DNA of 64,000 nt from Actinomycetota bacterium (GTDB lineage: Bacteria > Actinomycetota > Acidimicrobiia > Acidimicrobiales > Ilumatobacteraceae), in NCBI GenBank assembly GCA_016870775.1, contig VGAK01000006.1, positions 1-64,000 of the forward strand. The letters are read 5' to 3'. Shown here one piece after another: positions 25,539 to 34,114 of the stretch. The translations under genes were made by a program, and so were the position numbers. Position 1 is the first letter of the stretch. Each line of letters opens with the position of its first letter. Below the pieces are notes generated by a model, which saw only the letters and a program-made list of their open reading frames with translations, was not told the origin of the DNA and did not search any database.

Positions 25539-26396
25539 TCAGGAGAAGCGGACGAGACCCTGGTCGATGACCTTGCGGTCCCCCACCCAGGTCTCGAAGA
25601 GCGCCTCGCCGGCTCCGCTGTTCCACATCTTCACGGTGAGAGCGTCGCCCGGGAACACCGGGGAGGCGAACCGACCCTCGATGTGCTTGAACCGGTGGGC
25701 GTCTCCCCCGCACAGCGCATTGAGGAGTGCGCGGCCGGTGAAGCCGTAGGTGCACAACCCGTGCAGGATCGGCTTCGGGAACAGCCCCGCCTTCACGGCG
25801 GGGTGGTTCGGGTCCGAATGCAACGGGTTGCGGTCGCCGTTGAGACGGTAGAGCAGCGCCTGGTCGGGCGTGGTCTGGAACGTGATCTCGTGGTCGGGCG
25901 CCGAGGCCGGGGGCTCGTTGGCCGCACCGCTCGGGCCGCGATCGCCGCCGAATCCTCCGGCGTCACGGATGAACACCGATGACCGCGTCGAGTAGAGCGG
26001 CTTGCCCGAGGCATCGGTCGCCTCGGCCTCGGTCACGATGACGGCGGCCTTGACCTTGTCGTACATCGCCACGACCTTGCCCACCACGGTGGCCGACCCC
26101 TCGACGGGGAGCGGTTGGTGCAGGGTGATCGCCTGCGATGCGTGCACGAGCTTGGCGAAGTCGAACTCGCCCACATTGCGCATCGGGTTCGAGTTGCCGC
26201 CGCCCTGACCCGACCCGAGGACCACCGGCATCGTCGGGAGGGCCTTTTGCACCACACCCGTCGAGTTCTCGGTGACGTACTCGAGTTGATCCGACCCGAC
26301 ATTGAGACTCACCGCGTACAGCAGCGAGTCCTTCGATGTCCAAGAGATCTGGTACGGCTCACCGACCGTGCCCACTGCTGCTGGATTGAGTGCCAT
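25539..26396 (-). CDS. MaoC-family (R)-specific enoyl-CoA hydratase, double hotdog
   Basis: A 285-residue double-hotdog hydratase 2. The active-site motif YRLNGDRNPLHSDPNHPAVKAG at about 189-210 carries the catalytic Asp and His. It has the same architecture as the hydratase part of peroxisomal multifunctional enzyme type 2 and of bacterial sterol side-chain hydratases. It hydrates 2-enoyl-CoA to (3R)-hydroxyacyl-CoA. The SDR gene 40 bp upstream encodes the matching dehydrogenase, so both probably work in one beta-oxidation step on long, branched or sterol-like acyl-CoAs. Confidence 0.92.
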   Translation of the reverse strand: MALNPAAVGTVGEPYQISWTSKDSLLYAVSLNVGSDQLEYVTENSTGVVQKALPTMPVVLGSGQGGGNSNPMRNVGEFDFAKLVHASQAITLHQPLPVEGSATVVGKVVAMYDKVKAAVIVTEAEATDASGKPLYSTRSSVFIRDAGGFGGDRGPSGAANEPPASAPDHEITFQTTPDQALLYRLNGDRNPLHSDPNHPAVKAGLFPKPILHGLCTYGFTGRALLNALCGGDAHRFKHIEGRFASPVFPGDALTVKMWNSGAGEALFETWVGDRKVIDQGLVRFS

Positions 26397-26436
26397 GTCG
26401 TGTTCCCCCTGTTGTTGTTCTGCGTGATCGCGTCGG

Positions 26437-27363
26437 TTACTTGGCGAGAGTGCTCTGCGGCCAGCTGCCGTCCTTGCCGTCCATGCCGGCGTTGGCGCGG
26501 GCGTTCTTCAGCAGGTCGGCAACGACCGGGCCGAGCTTGGTCGGGTCGTCGATCGGCGAGGTGCTCGGGCCGCGGTGCCACCCCTCGGCGATGGCGAGGG
26601 TCTGCCCGCTCGCCTCGAAGATGCGCCCGGTCACGTGCGCGGCCTCGGACCCGGCGAGCCAGGTCACGATCGGTGCGATCCAGCGCGGCGAGCGCATCTC
26701 GCGCTCCTCGTCGGTCTCGGGGGCGGCACCCAGGCCCTCGGTCATGCGGGTCAGTGCGACAGGGGCGACAGCATTCACGGTGACACCGAGACGGGCAAGC
26801 TCGAGTGCGGCGATGATCGTGAAGGAGGCGATGCCGGCCTTGGCGGCGCCGTAGTTGGTCTGACCGAGGTTGCCGTAGATGCCCGACACGGAGGTGGTGT
26901 TGATCACGCGTCCGTAGACCTCCTTGCCGGCCTTGGACTGCTCGCGCCAGTACGCGGCCGCCCAGCGGGTCGGGCCGAAGGTGCCCTTCAGGTGCACCTT
27001 GATGACGGCGTCCCACTCCTCCTCGGTCATGTTGGTGAGCATGCGGTCGCGGAGGATGCCCGCGTTGTTCACCACGATGTTGATGTCGCCGAAGGTCTCG
27101 ATGGCGGTGTTGATGAGGCGCTGTGCACCCTCCCACGACGAGATGTCATCGCCGTTGGCGACGGCCTCGCCGCCCATGCCCTTGATCTCCTCGACCACCT
27201 GCTGGGCCGGCGAGAGGTCGCCACCCGATCCGTCGATGCCGCCACCGAGATCGTTCACCACGACCTTGGCGCCCTGGGCGGCGAGGCTGAGCGCGTGCTC
27301 GCGCCCGATCCCGCGACCGGCTCCGGTGACCACTGCGACCCGACCCTCACACAACTTCGACAC
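26437..27363 (-). CDS. SDR family (3R)-hydroxyacyl-CoA dehydrogenase, MFE-2-like
   Basis: A 308-residue short-chain dehydrogenase. The NAD-binding TGAGRGIG is at 13-20, VNDLGGG at 37-42 indicates NAD(H) preference, NNAG is at 99-102, Ser158/160 and Tyr171-Lys175 are catalytic. The insert VVVNDLGGGIDGSGGDLSPAQQVVEEI and the C-terminal extension are typical of the dehydrogenase unit of multifunctional enzyme type 2. GTG 27363 has AAGGAG 7 nt upstream. Together with the downstream MaoC gene it forms an apparently split MFE-2. Confidence 0.92.
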   Translation of the reverse strand: MSKLCEGRVAVVTGAGRGIGREHALSLAAQGAKVVVNDLGGGIDGSGGDLSPAQQVVEEIKGMGGEAVANGDDISSWEGAQRLINTAIETFGDINIVVNNAGILRDRMLTNMTEEEWDAVIKVHLKGTFGPTRWAAAYWREQSKAGKEVYGRVINTTSVSGIYGNLGQTNYGAAKAGIASFTIIAALELARLGVTVNAVAPVALTRMTEGLGAAPETDEEREMRSPRWIAPIVTWLAGSEAAHVTGRIFEASGQTLAIAEGWHRGPSTSPIDDPTKLGPVVADLLKNARANAGMDGKDGSWPQSTLAK

Positions 27364-27411
27364 GACTGACTCCTTGGGATGAACGGGTCCTGTCCGGACG
27401 CCGACGGACCG

Positions 27412-27417
27412 ATTGTA
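27412..27417 (-). promoter_or_regulatory. candidate -10 element of the SDR-MaoC unit
   Basis: TACAAT on the minus strand about 48 nt before GTG 27363, leaving a short leader that contains the AAGGAG ribosome site. Unlike most promoters here, this one is not leaderless. Confidence 0.45.
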
Positions 27418-27455
27418 GGAACCGGCGTCACAGAACCGCCAAGCCGACTGCGCCG

Positions 27456-27461
27456 TAGCCT
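27456..27461 (+). promoter_or_regulatory. -10 element, leaderless promoter of the FAD oxidoreductase
   Basis: TAGCCT ends 7 nt before GTG 27469. Confidence 0.45.
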
Positions 27462-27468
27462 GCCCCGC

Positions 27469-28695
27469 GTGGCGAGAAAGTCGTTGGAGCGAGTGTTGGT
27501 CGTGGGGGCGGGTCCCTCGGGGATCGCGGCCGCGATCGCCCTGCACGGCAAGGGCCACGAGGTGACCGTGGTCGACAAGGCCGTCTTTCCCCGCGACAAA
27601 TGCTGCGGGGATGGTCTCACCACAAATGCGCTCCGCCGGCTCGAGGAGCTCGGGTTCGATCCGGCCTCTGTCCCCGATTGGCAGCCGTGCACCGAGGTCG
27701 AGATCCGGTCCCCGCGGGGTCGCGTCGTGGCGGTCCCGCTCCCCGATGTGGGGGTCTTTGCCGCCGTCGCCCCGCGTTCTCAACTCGATCACGCGCTGGT
27801 GCGACTGTGCCGCGACAAGGGAATCCGGGTCGAGGAAGGTCGGGCGTTCGAGTCGATCCTGGTGAACGACGGCTCGCGCGTCGTGGCCCGCATCGAGGGA
27901 CTCGGCGAGGTCGAGGCCGACTGGATCGTCGCCGCAGACGGCATGTGGTCGCCGGTGCGACGCTCACTCGGGCTCTCCGAACCCGGTTACCTCGGCGAGT
28001 GGCACGCCTTCCGGCAGTATGCCCGCAACGTGACGGGCACGGCCGCGCGCACGCTCCATGTCTGGTTCGATCCCGATCTGCTGCCCGGATACGCGTGGTC
28101 GTTCCCGCTCCCCGGGGGTCGCGCCAATCTCGGATTCGGCATGCCGCGACGCGCCGGCGAGCCGACTCGGGTGATGCGCGAGATCTGGGCCGATCTCCTC
28201 GCGCGACCCCACGTCCGCGCCGCGCTCGGCTCCGATGCCGAGATGGAGGACCGCCACACCGCCTGGCCGATCCCGGCGCGCGTGGACAAGGCGGTGCATT
28301 CCTCGGGGCGTGTGCTCTTCGTGGGCGATGCGGTCTGTGCCACCGATGTGATGACGGGCGAGGGAATCGGTCAAGCGCTCGAGTCGGGGGCGGCCGCGGC
28401 GGCGGCGATCGGCGCGGGCGGCTCACCCACCGAGGTGCGTGCACGGCACTCGCGCGAGCTCGGGAGGCTGTTCATCGCCGACCACCGGATGTCGACCGTG
28501 CTCGGCAGAATGCTCGGGCGGGTGTCACTGGCCGAGACGGCCCTGCGGATCGTCGACACGAACGACTGGACCCGCCGCAATTTTGCCCGCTGGATGTTCG
28601 AGGACGAGGCCCGCGCGGTCGCACTCACACCCCGCAGGTGGCACCGCGGCTTCTTCGGCCGGCCCGGTGCGTGGGCGGGCGCATTCGAGCGCTGA
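27469..28695 (+). CDS. geranylgeranyl reductase family FAD-dependent oxidoreductase
   Basis: A 408-residue flavoprotein of the p-hydroxybenzoate hydroxylase fold. The dinucleotide motif VLVVGAGPSGIAAAIAL is near the N terminus, FPRDKCCGDGL near 41-51 is the geranylgeranyl-reductase family signature, and GDAVCATDVMTGEGIGQALESG near 285-306 is the second FAD motif. Such enzymes reduce prenyl chains or oxidise lipids at the membrane; the substrate is unknown. GTG 27469 begins the conserved N terminus. It is divergent from the SDR gene. Confidence 0.87.
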   Translation: MARKSLERVLVVGAGPSGIAAAIALHGKGHEVTVVDKAVFPRDKCCGDGLTTNALRRLEELGFDPASVPDWQPCTEVEIRSPRGRVVAVPLPDVGVFAAVAPRSQLDHALVRLCRDKGIRVEEGRAFESILVNDGSRVVARIEGLGEVEADWIVAADGMWSPVRRSLGLSEPGYLGEWHAFRQYARNVTGTAARTLHVWFDPDLLPGYAWSFPLPGGRANLGFGMPRRAGEPTRVMREIWADLLARPHVRAALGSDAEMEDRHTAWPIPARVDKAVHSSGRVLFVGDAVCATDVMTGEGIGQALESGAAAAAAIGAGGSPTEVRARHSRELGRLFIADHRMSTVLGRMLGRVSLAETALRIVDTNDWTRRNFARWMFEDEARAVALTPRRWHRGFFGRPGAWAGAFER

Positions 28696-28734
28696 CACCC
28701 AGACCCGCCTCGGTGGTGTCCGCGCGCACGGGTA

Positions 28735-28740
28735 TACGGT
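28735..28740 (+). promoter_or_regulatory. -10 element, leaderless promoter of nitronate monooxygenase
   Basis: TACGGT ends 7 nt before ATG 28748. Confidence 0.45.
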
Positions 28741-28747
28741 TGGCGTC

Positions 28748-29710
28748 ATGAAGACCCGTCTCACCGAAATGCTCGGAATAGAACTGCCAGTCATGCTCGC
28801 CGGAATGGGCGGCGTGTCCTACAGCGACCTCGTGATCGCGGTGTCCGAGGCCGGCGGCATCGGCACCTTCGGTGCCGCGCCGATGAGCACCGAGCTGCTC
28901 GTGGAGGAGATGGCGCGGGTGCGTGCCGCGACCAGCAAGCCCTTCGGCGTGGATCTGCTCACTGCCTCGCCGGACTCGGTGGCGCGCAACATCCGCGCCG
29001 TCATCGAGGGCGGGGCGAGCATCTACGTGGCGGGTCTGGGCGTGCCCAGCGAGGTCGTCGACGAACTCCACCGGCACAACATCCTCGTGGGCTCGGTCTG
29101 CGGAAAGGTGCGCCACGCGGTCGCCGCCGTCGAATCGGGCTGCGACTTCGTCGTCGCCCAGGGCACCGAGGCCGGGGGTCACACCGGCCAGATCGCCACG
29201 ATGGCGCTCGTGCCCCAGGTGGTCGATGCGGTGAAGGGCAAGGTGCCGGTCGTGGCAGCCGGCGGACTCTTCGACGGGCGCGGTCTCGTCGCATCGCTCG
29301 CACTGGGTGCCGAGGGTGTGTGGATGGGAACACGGTTCATCGCCACGCACGAGGCGCACACCGGTCGCGGCTTCAAGGAGAGGATGCTCGAGACCCCCGA
29401 GGACGGCACCGTCATCTCGAAGGGCTACACCGGCAAGACCTGCCGCGTGATCCGCACCGAGTGGACGAACCACTTCGAGCAGCATCCCGAGGAGTTGAAG
29501 CCGTTCCCCCAGCAGGTGATGACCGCGATGCAGGCCGGCGTGCAGCAACTCGGCACCGGACCCGACGTCGAACTCGACACCAACCGCGCCTTCATGGCCT
29601 GCGGGCAGGCGGTCGGCGCGATCGATGCGATCAAGCCCGCCCGACAGGTGGTCGAGGAGATCATGGACGACGCGCGTCGCACCCTGAAGAGACTCGCCGC
29701 GATCTCCTGA
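28748..29710 (+). CDS. nitronate monooxygenase / 2-nitropropane dioxygenase-like flavoprotein
   Basis: A 320-residue TIM-barrel FMN enzyme. GTEAGGHTG near 139-147 and VVAAGGLFDGRG near 170 bind FMN phosphate, and GAEGVWMGTRF is the standard family motif. The canonical enzymes oxidise nitronates, but many actinobacterial homologues lack proof of that and may be enoyl reductases or oxidases in lipid catabolism. ATG 28748 is supported by the -10 spacing. Confidence 0.87.
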   Translation: MKTRLTEMLGIELPVMLAGMGGVSYSDLVIAVSEAGGIGTFGAAPMSTELLVEEMARVRAATSKPFGVDLLTASPDSVARNIRAVIEGGASIYVAGLGVPSEVVDELHRHNILVGSVCGKVRHAVAAVESGCDFVVAQGTEAGGHTGQIATMALVPQVVDAVKGKVPVVAAGGLFDGRGLVASLALGAEGVWMGTRFIATHEAHTGRGFKERMLETPEDGTVISKGYTGKTCRVIRTEWTNHFEQHPEELKPFPQQVMTAMQAGVQQLGTGPDVELDTNRAFMACGQAVGAIDAIKPARQVVEEIMDDARRTLKRLAAIS

Positions 29711-29747
29711 TCGCCGACCTCATGGTCCCGGCACCATCGGGCGCATC

Positions 29748-29753
29748 TAGTCT
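29748..29753 (+). promoter_or_regulatory. -10 element, leaderless promoter of MFS transporter
   Basis: TAGTCT ends 6 nt before GTG 29760. Confidence 0.45.
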
Positions 29754-29759
29754 TCCCGG

Positions 29760-30992
29760 GTGCTCTCCCTGCTGCGGCGCAACCGCGACATCCGGTTGTT
29801 GTTCTTCGCCCAGGTGGTGTCGTACCTCGGTGACTGGTTCACCTTCGTCGCGCTCGCCGGTCTCGTCGAGGATCTGACCGGATCGAGCTTCCTCGTCTCG
29901 TTGGTGCTGGTGGCTTTCTCGCTCCCCTCGTTCCTGATGTCACCGGTTGCCGGCCCCGTCGCCGACCGCTTCGACCGGCGCCGGATCGTCGTCGTCGTCT
30001 CGATCGGACAGGCGGCGGGGGCCATGGGACTGCTGCTGGTCGGCGAGGGCACGGTGTGGCTCGCCTTCGTGTTCCAGAGCATCATCACCGCGCTCGCCTC
30101 CTTCGTCGGCCCCGCCACCGGGGCGGCGGTGCCGAACCTCGTCGACAACGACGAGGATCTGCGGCGGGCCAACTCGCTTTTCGGGAGCACATGGGGTGTG
30201 ATGCTCGCCGTCGGAGCGGGACTTGGCGGGGTCTTCTCCGCGGCGTTCGGCCGCGACGCCGCCTTCATCGCCGACGCCGTGTCGTTCGTGGCAGCCGCCG
30301 CACTCATCGCCGGGATACGTCGCCCGATGCAGGAGCAGCGCGCGGCAACCGCCACCCGGCGCGTGCGACCGATCGCCGACATGGCAGAGGCCGCCCGGCT
30401 CGCGCGCAGCAACAGGGTGATCATGGCGCTCATGGCGTCGAAGGCCACGTTCGCCGTCGGCGCGGGGATCGTGAGCCAGTTGGCGGTGCTCGCCTCGAGC
30501 GCCTTCGATGCCGGCGACGCCGGGCGCGGCGCGCTGCTGGGAGCGCGCGGGGTCGGGTCCGGACTCGGCCCGATCATCGCGGCGCGGCTCGTGGGTCGCG
30601 ACATGCCCAAGCTCTTGCGCGTGTGCGGTCTGGCCGGCCTCGGGTTCTCGGTCGCCTACCTGCTGGCCGGGCTCAGCCCCGCGCTGTGGGTGGCATGCAT
30701 CTGCGTGGCCTTCGCCCACCTCGGCGGTGGAGCGCAGTGGACGCTGTCCACGATGGGTCTCCAGATGGAGTCACCCGATGAGTTGCGGGGACGGATCATC
30801 GCGGGAGATTTCGCCCTCGTCACGTTGATGCTGGGCGTGACCAGCGCTCTCGCCGGAGCCGTCTCGGAGGCGATCGGAGTGCGCCCGACGGTGGTCGTGT
30901 TCTCGGTGATGGCCGCGACGGCCTCATGCACCTATCTCGCGGCGACGTCGCACCTCAGGCGGCGTCTGCGCACCGAACAGCTGCTTCGATGA
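29760..30992 (+). CDS. major facilitator superfamily transporter
   Basis: A 410-residue MFS protein with 10-12 hydrophobic helices. The N terminus RRNRDIRLLFFAQVVSYLGDWFTFVAL and the loop GPVADRFDRRRIVV (conserved loop 2-3 motif) are typical of the enterobactin-exporter/macrolide-efflux branch. It is likely an inner-membrane exporter; the substrate cannot be told. GTG 29760 is supported by the -10 spacing. Its last 38 bp overlap the end of the convergent esterase gene. Confidence 0.88.
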   Translation: MLSLLRRNRDIRLLFFAQVVSYLGDWFTFVALAGLVEDLTGSSFLVSLVLVAFSLPSFLMSPVAGPVADRFDRRRIVVVVSIGQAAGAMGLLLVGEGTVWLAFVFQSIITALASFVGPATGAAVPNLVDNDEDLRRANSLFGSTWGVMLAVGAGLGGVFSAAFGRDAAFIADAVSFVAAAALIAGIRRPMQEQRAATATRRVRPIADMAEAARLARSNRVIMALMASKATFAVGAGIVSQLAVLASSAFDAGDAGRGALLGARGVGSGLGPIIAARLVGRDMPKLLRVCGLAGLGFSVAYLLAGLSPALWVACICVAFAHLGGGAQWTLSTMGLQMESPDELRGRIIAGDFALVTLMLGVTSALAGAVSEAIGVRPTVVVFSVMAATASCTYLAATSHLRRRLRTEQLLR

Positions 30993-32118
30993 GCCCGGCC
31001 CGGCGCGGGTCGGGCTCATATGTCGTCAGCATCGTGTTCATCACGTAGGCGAAGGCGAGATCACGCGACGGCTGTGCGAACGCACACGAGCCGCCTGCCC
31101 CGTCGTGACCGAAACTCGTCGGCCCCGCCCACGGCGTGCGCTCGCTGTGGATCACGAACCCGCGCGCGAACACCGTCTTCTCCCTGAGCACGAGGTCCAC
31201 CTCGCCCTCGGGGGTCTCGGACTTCGTCGCGGCCGCGACGGTCGCCGATTCGAGCAGGCGCACCCCGTTCATCTCCCCGATGCACGCCGCATAGATCGTG
31301 GCGAGACTGCGGGCGTTGGTGATCCCGTTCGCGCCGGGCACCTCGGCGGCGCGCACCTCGGGCCGGTTGAACACGCCCGGTCCGTACGTGCCGAGCAGCG
31401 AGAGCGCCTTGTCACCCGTGGTGCCGGGAGCGGCGCGCTCGGCCATGAGTCGTGCGATCTCGATCGGGAACTTCGGAATGGGGTGGGCCATGATGTGGGC
31501 CGCGCGACCCTGGAGCGCATCGGGCAGACCGATCCACATCTCCACACCGAGCGGTTCGGCGATCTCGTCGCGCACGAACTCACCGAGACCCTTGCCGGTG
31601 ACGCAGCGCACGAGGTTCCCCGCGAGCCACCCGAAGGTGAGCGCGTGGTACCCGTGCCCCGACCCGGGTTCGAACAACGGCTCCATCGCCGCCAGATGTG
31701 CGGTGATCGTCGGCCAGTCGAGGGTGTCCTCGAGTGGCAACTGCGACGCGGTCGTGTAGAGCCCCGCGCGGTGAGCGAGCAACTGGGCCACGGTGATCCC
31801 GCCCTTTCCGCCCGCGGCGAACTCGGGCCAGTACTCGGCGACGCGCGCGTCGTAGTCGAGCAGGCCGCGCTGCACGCACATCGCGACCGCGATCGAGGCG
31901 ATGCCCTTGGTGGTGGAGAACACCAGTTGCAGGGTGTCGGCGTCGTAGGGCACATCGCCGTTCTTGTCGCGGTGGCCCCCGACGAGATCCACGACGAGTC
32001 GCCCACGGTGCACCACGGCACAGCCGGCACCACGGTCGATGCCCGAGGCGAGGTTCGCCGCGAGCACGTCGCGCACGGGCTCCCAGCCCGGTGCGACATG
32101 GTCGACGTGGAGTGTCAT
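30955..32118 (-). CDS. beta-lactamase-fold serine hydrolase (class C-like esterase)
   Basis: A 387-residue serine hydrolase of the EstB/beta-lactamase C clan. The SxxK motif STTK is at about 69-72, the Tyr motif is in SGHGYHALTFGW near 152-163, and FGHDGAGGSC near 334 replaces the KTG box. No signal peptide is seen, so it should be a cytoplasmic esterase or amidase and not a resistance enzyme. It is 22 nt downstream of the LLM gene and probably in its transcript. Its 3' end overlaps the MFS gene by 38 bp. Confidence 0.88.
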   Translation of the reverse strand: MTLHVDHVAPGWEPVRDVLAANLASGIDRGAGCAVVHRGRLVVDLVGGHRDKNGDVPYDADTLQLVFSTTKGIASIAVAMCVQRGLLDYDARVAEYWPEFAAGGKGGITVAQLLAHRAGLYTTASQLPLEDTLDWPTITAHLAAMEPLFEPGSGHGYHALTFGWLAGNLVRCVTGKGLGEFVRDEIAEPLGVEMWIGLPDALQGRAAHIMAHPIPKFPIEIARLMAERAAPGTTGDKALSLLGTYGPGVFNRPEVRAAEVPGANGITNARSLATIYAACIGEMNGVRLLESATVAAATKSETPEGEVDLVLREKTVFARGFVIHSERTPWAGPTSFGHDGAGGSCAFAQPSRDLAFAYVMNTMLTTYEPDPRRAGLIEAAVRCADAA

Positions 32119-32140
32119 CGCGCGTTGTTCCCGGTGGCCG

Positions 32141-33193
32141 TCAGCCGTCGATGATCGCGCGGAGTTTCTCGATCTCCCTGACGGGATCGGGACCCACGGG
32201 ATTCACCGACAACACGGTCACGCCGGCCTCCTTGTAGGCGGCGACGCGCTCCTTGATGAATCCGGGCGGGCCGACGAGGTTCGCGTTCAGGATCCACTCG
32301 GCCGGGATCGCGCGGGCTGCCTCATCCTTCTTGCCGTCGAGGTAGAGGTCCTGCACCTCCACCGCCTCCTTCTCGAAGCCGTAGCCCCGGCACACGTCGT
32401 TGTAGAAGTTCTTGCCGCGCGCCCCCATGCCGCCCACGTAGAGCGCCATGCTCGGCCGCGCGAAGTCGAGCACCTTGGACTGGGCCTCACCGGCCAGCGA
32501 CTCGTCGATCGCGAGCATGCCGCCCGCCGAGATGTCGAGGCGCGCACGCGATGGATCGCGCTTGGCGGTGCCCGCCTTGAGGGCGTCACCCCACACGCTG
32601 TGGTACTTCTCGGGATAGAACATGATCGGAAGCCATCCGTCGGCGATCTCGGCCGTCGCCTCGACGCTCCTGTCCTTGAGCGAGGCCCACCAGATCGGGA
32701 TGTCGGTGCGCACCGGATGGTTGATGATCTTGAGTGGCTTGCCGAGACCCGTGCCCTGGCCCGCCGGGAGCGGCACCTGCACGGTCTTTCCGTCGAAGGT
32801 GAGCGGCTCCTCGCGCTTCCAGACCTTGCGGCAGACCTCGATGTACTCCTTGATCCTCTGCATCGGCTTCTCGTAGGGAACGCCATGGAATCCCTCCACC
32901 ACCTGGGGCCCGGAGGCGCCGAGACCGAGGATGAAGCGACCGTCGGAGATGTAGTCGCACCCGGCGGCGGTCATCGCCATCAGTGCCGCGGTGCGCGAGT
33001 ACACGTTCACGATGCCCGTGCCGATCTCGACACGGCTGGTCCTTGCGGCGAGGTAGCCGACCTGTGAGATTGCATCGAAGCTGTAGGCCTCGGCGACCCA
33101 CACCTGATCGAGCCCGGCCTTCTCGAGGAGGGCGACACGGTCGACTGCCTCCTTGAATCCACCGGCGTAGTTGATCCCCATCGACAACTTCAT
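32141..33193 (-). CDS. LLM-class flavin-dependent oxidoreductase (F420-type)
   Basis: A 350-residue luciferase-like TIM-barrel enzyme. The N terminus KLSMGINYAGGFKEAVDRVALLEKAGLDQVWVAEAY and FILGLGASGPQVVEGFHGVPY near 88-108 are typical of F420-dependent members in actinobacteria. The cofactor is inferred from family, not proven. It probably oxidises or reduces a catabolic intermediate. ATG 33193 has AGGAGGG 6 nt upstream and a TATGGT hexamer (33225-33230) further up. Confidence 0.88.
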   Translation of the reverse strand: MKLSMGINYAGGFKEAVDRVALLEKAGLDQVWVAEAYSFDAISQVGYLAARTSRVEIGTGIVNVYSRTAALMAMTAAGCDYISDGRFILGLGASGPQVVEGFHGVPYEKPMQRIKEYIEVCRKVWKREEPLTFDGKTVQVPLPAGQGTGLGKPLKIINHPVRTDIPIWWASLKDRSVEATAEIADGWLPIMFYPEKYHSVWGDALKAGTAKRDPSRARLDISAGGMLAIDESLAGEAQSKVLDFARPSMALYVGGMGARGKNFYNDVCRGYGFEKEAVEVQDLYLDGKKDEAARAIPAEWILNANLVGPPGFIKERVAAYKEAGVTVLSVNPVGPDPVREIEKLRAIIDG

Positions 33194-33224
33194 GCTGTTC
33201 CCTCCTGATCGGGTGCCCTCTGGC

Positions 33225-33232
33225 ACCATACT
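33225..33232. promoter_or_regulatory. overlapping divergent -10 elements
   Basis: TATGGT (minus, 33225-33230) for the LLM gene and CATACT (plus, 33227-33232, 6 nt before GTG 33239) for the hydrolase share bases, so the two promoters would exclude each other. Confidence 0.4.
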
Positions 33233-33238
33233 TGGAGG

Positions 33239-34114
33239 GTGACATCGGTGCCCAGCCCGGAGACGATCCCCGTGCGCGACGGCACCCGTCTCGCGGTGCT
33301 CCGCTGGTCCGAGCCCAGCGCCGATGGTGTCCCCGTTGTTCTCGTCCACGGATTGGCATCGAACGCGCGCCTCTGGGACGGTGCGGCCCGCTCGCTCAGC
33401 GAGTGCGGCCACGGGGTCATTGCCGTGGACCTGCGCGGCCACGGTCAGAGCGACAAGCCCGACCACGGATACTCGGTCGGCGACGTCGCCGATGACGTCG
33501 CCGACGTCCTGGTTGTCCTCGCGCGCGAGGGTTGGACGCGTCCGCTCGTGTGCGGACAGTCGTGGGGCGGGAACGTCGTGGTCGAACTCGCGGCGCGCCA
33601 CGGCGCGGCGGTGCGCGGAGTCGTCGCAGTCGACGGCGGCACGATCGAGTTGTCCCGGATGTTTCCGAGGTGGGAGGACTGCGAATCCGCACTCGCCCCG
33701 CCGCGACTCGAGGGCATGCCATTCGAGCGTCTGCGCTCGTTGATCGCCGCCTCGCACCCGGATTGGTCCGAGGAGGCCGTCGACGGACAGATGCACAACA
33801 TGGAGCGGCTCGACGACGGCACGATCCGACCATGGCTCCTTCGTCGCCGCCACATGACGATCCTGCGCAGCTTGTGGGAGCACTCGCCGGCGTCGTTGTG
33901 GGCGTCGATCGAGGTTCCCGTGCTGTTCACGACCGCGATTGGCGACGACGCACAGTCGCGCGCCAAGCGCGAACAGATCGCCGATGCGCTCGCGGCGCTC
34001 GGGCGGGCCGATGTCGCATGGTTCGAGGGTGCCGACCACGACCTCCACGCCCAGTACCCGCGGCGCTTCGCGGACGTGGTCGACGCACAGGTGCGCACGG
34101 GGATCTTCGCGTGA
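33239..34114 (+). CDS. alpha/beta hydrolase
   Basis: A 291-residue alpha/beta-hydrolase. The oxyanion HG of VLVHGLASN is at about 36-43, the nucleophile elbow GQSWGG near 101-106, and the catalytic His near the C terminus in GADHDLHAQ. The sequence DLRGHGQSDKP is typical of epoxide hydrolase/haloalkane dehalogenase-like enzymes, but the nucleophile is Ser. GTG 33239 is used. Its TGA overlaps the GTG of the next gene, so the two are translationally coupled. Confidence 0.87.
   Translation: MTSVPSPETIPVRDGTRLAVLRWSEPSADGVPVVLVHGLASNARLWDGAARSLSECGHGVIAVDLRGHGQSDKPDHGYSVGDVADDVADVLVVLAREGWTRPLVCGQSWGGNVVVELAARHGAAVRGVVAVDGGTIELSRMFPRWEDCESALAPPRLEGMPFERLRSLIAASHPDWSEEAVDGQMHNMERLDDGTIRPWLLRRRHMTILRSLWEHSPASLWASIEVPVLFTTAIGDDAQSRAKREQIADALAALGRADVAWFEGADHDLHAQYPRRFADVVDAQVRTGIFA

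Noticed and set aside
30955..32118. Antibiotic-resistance beta-lactamase
   Set aside because: No signal peptide and the KTG box is replaced; it fits the EstB-like esterase group better.
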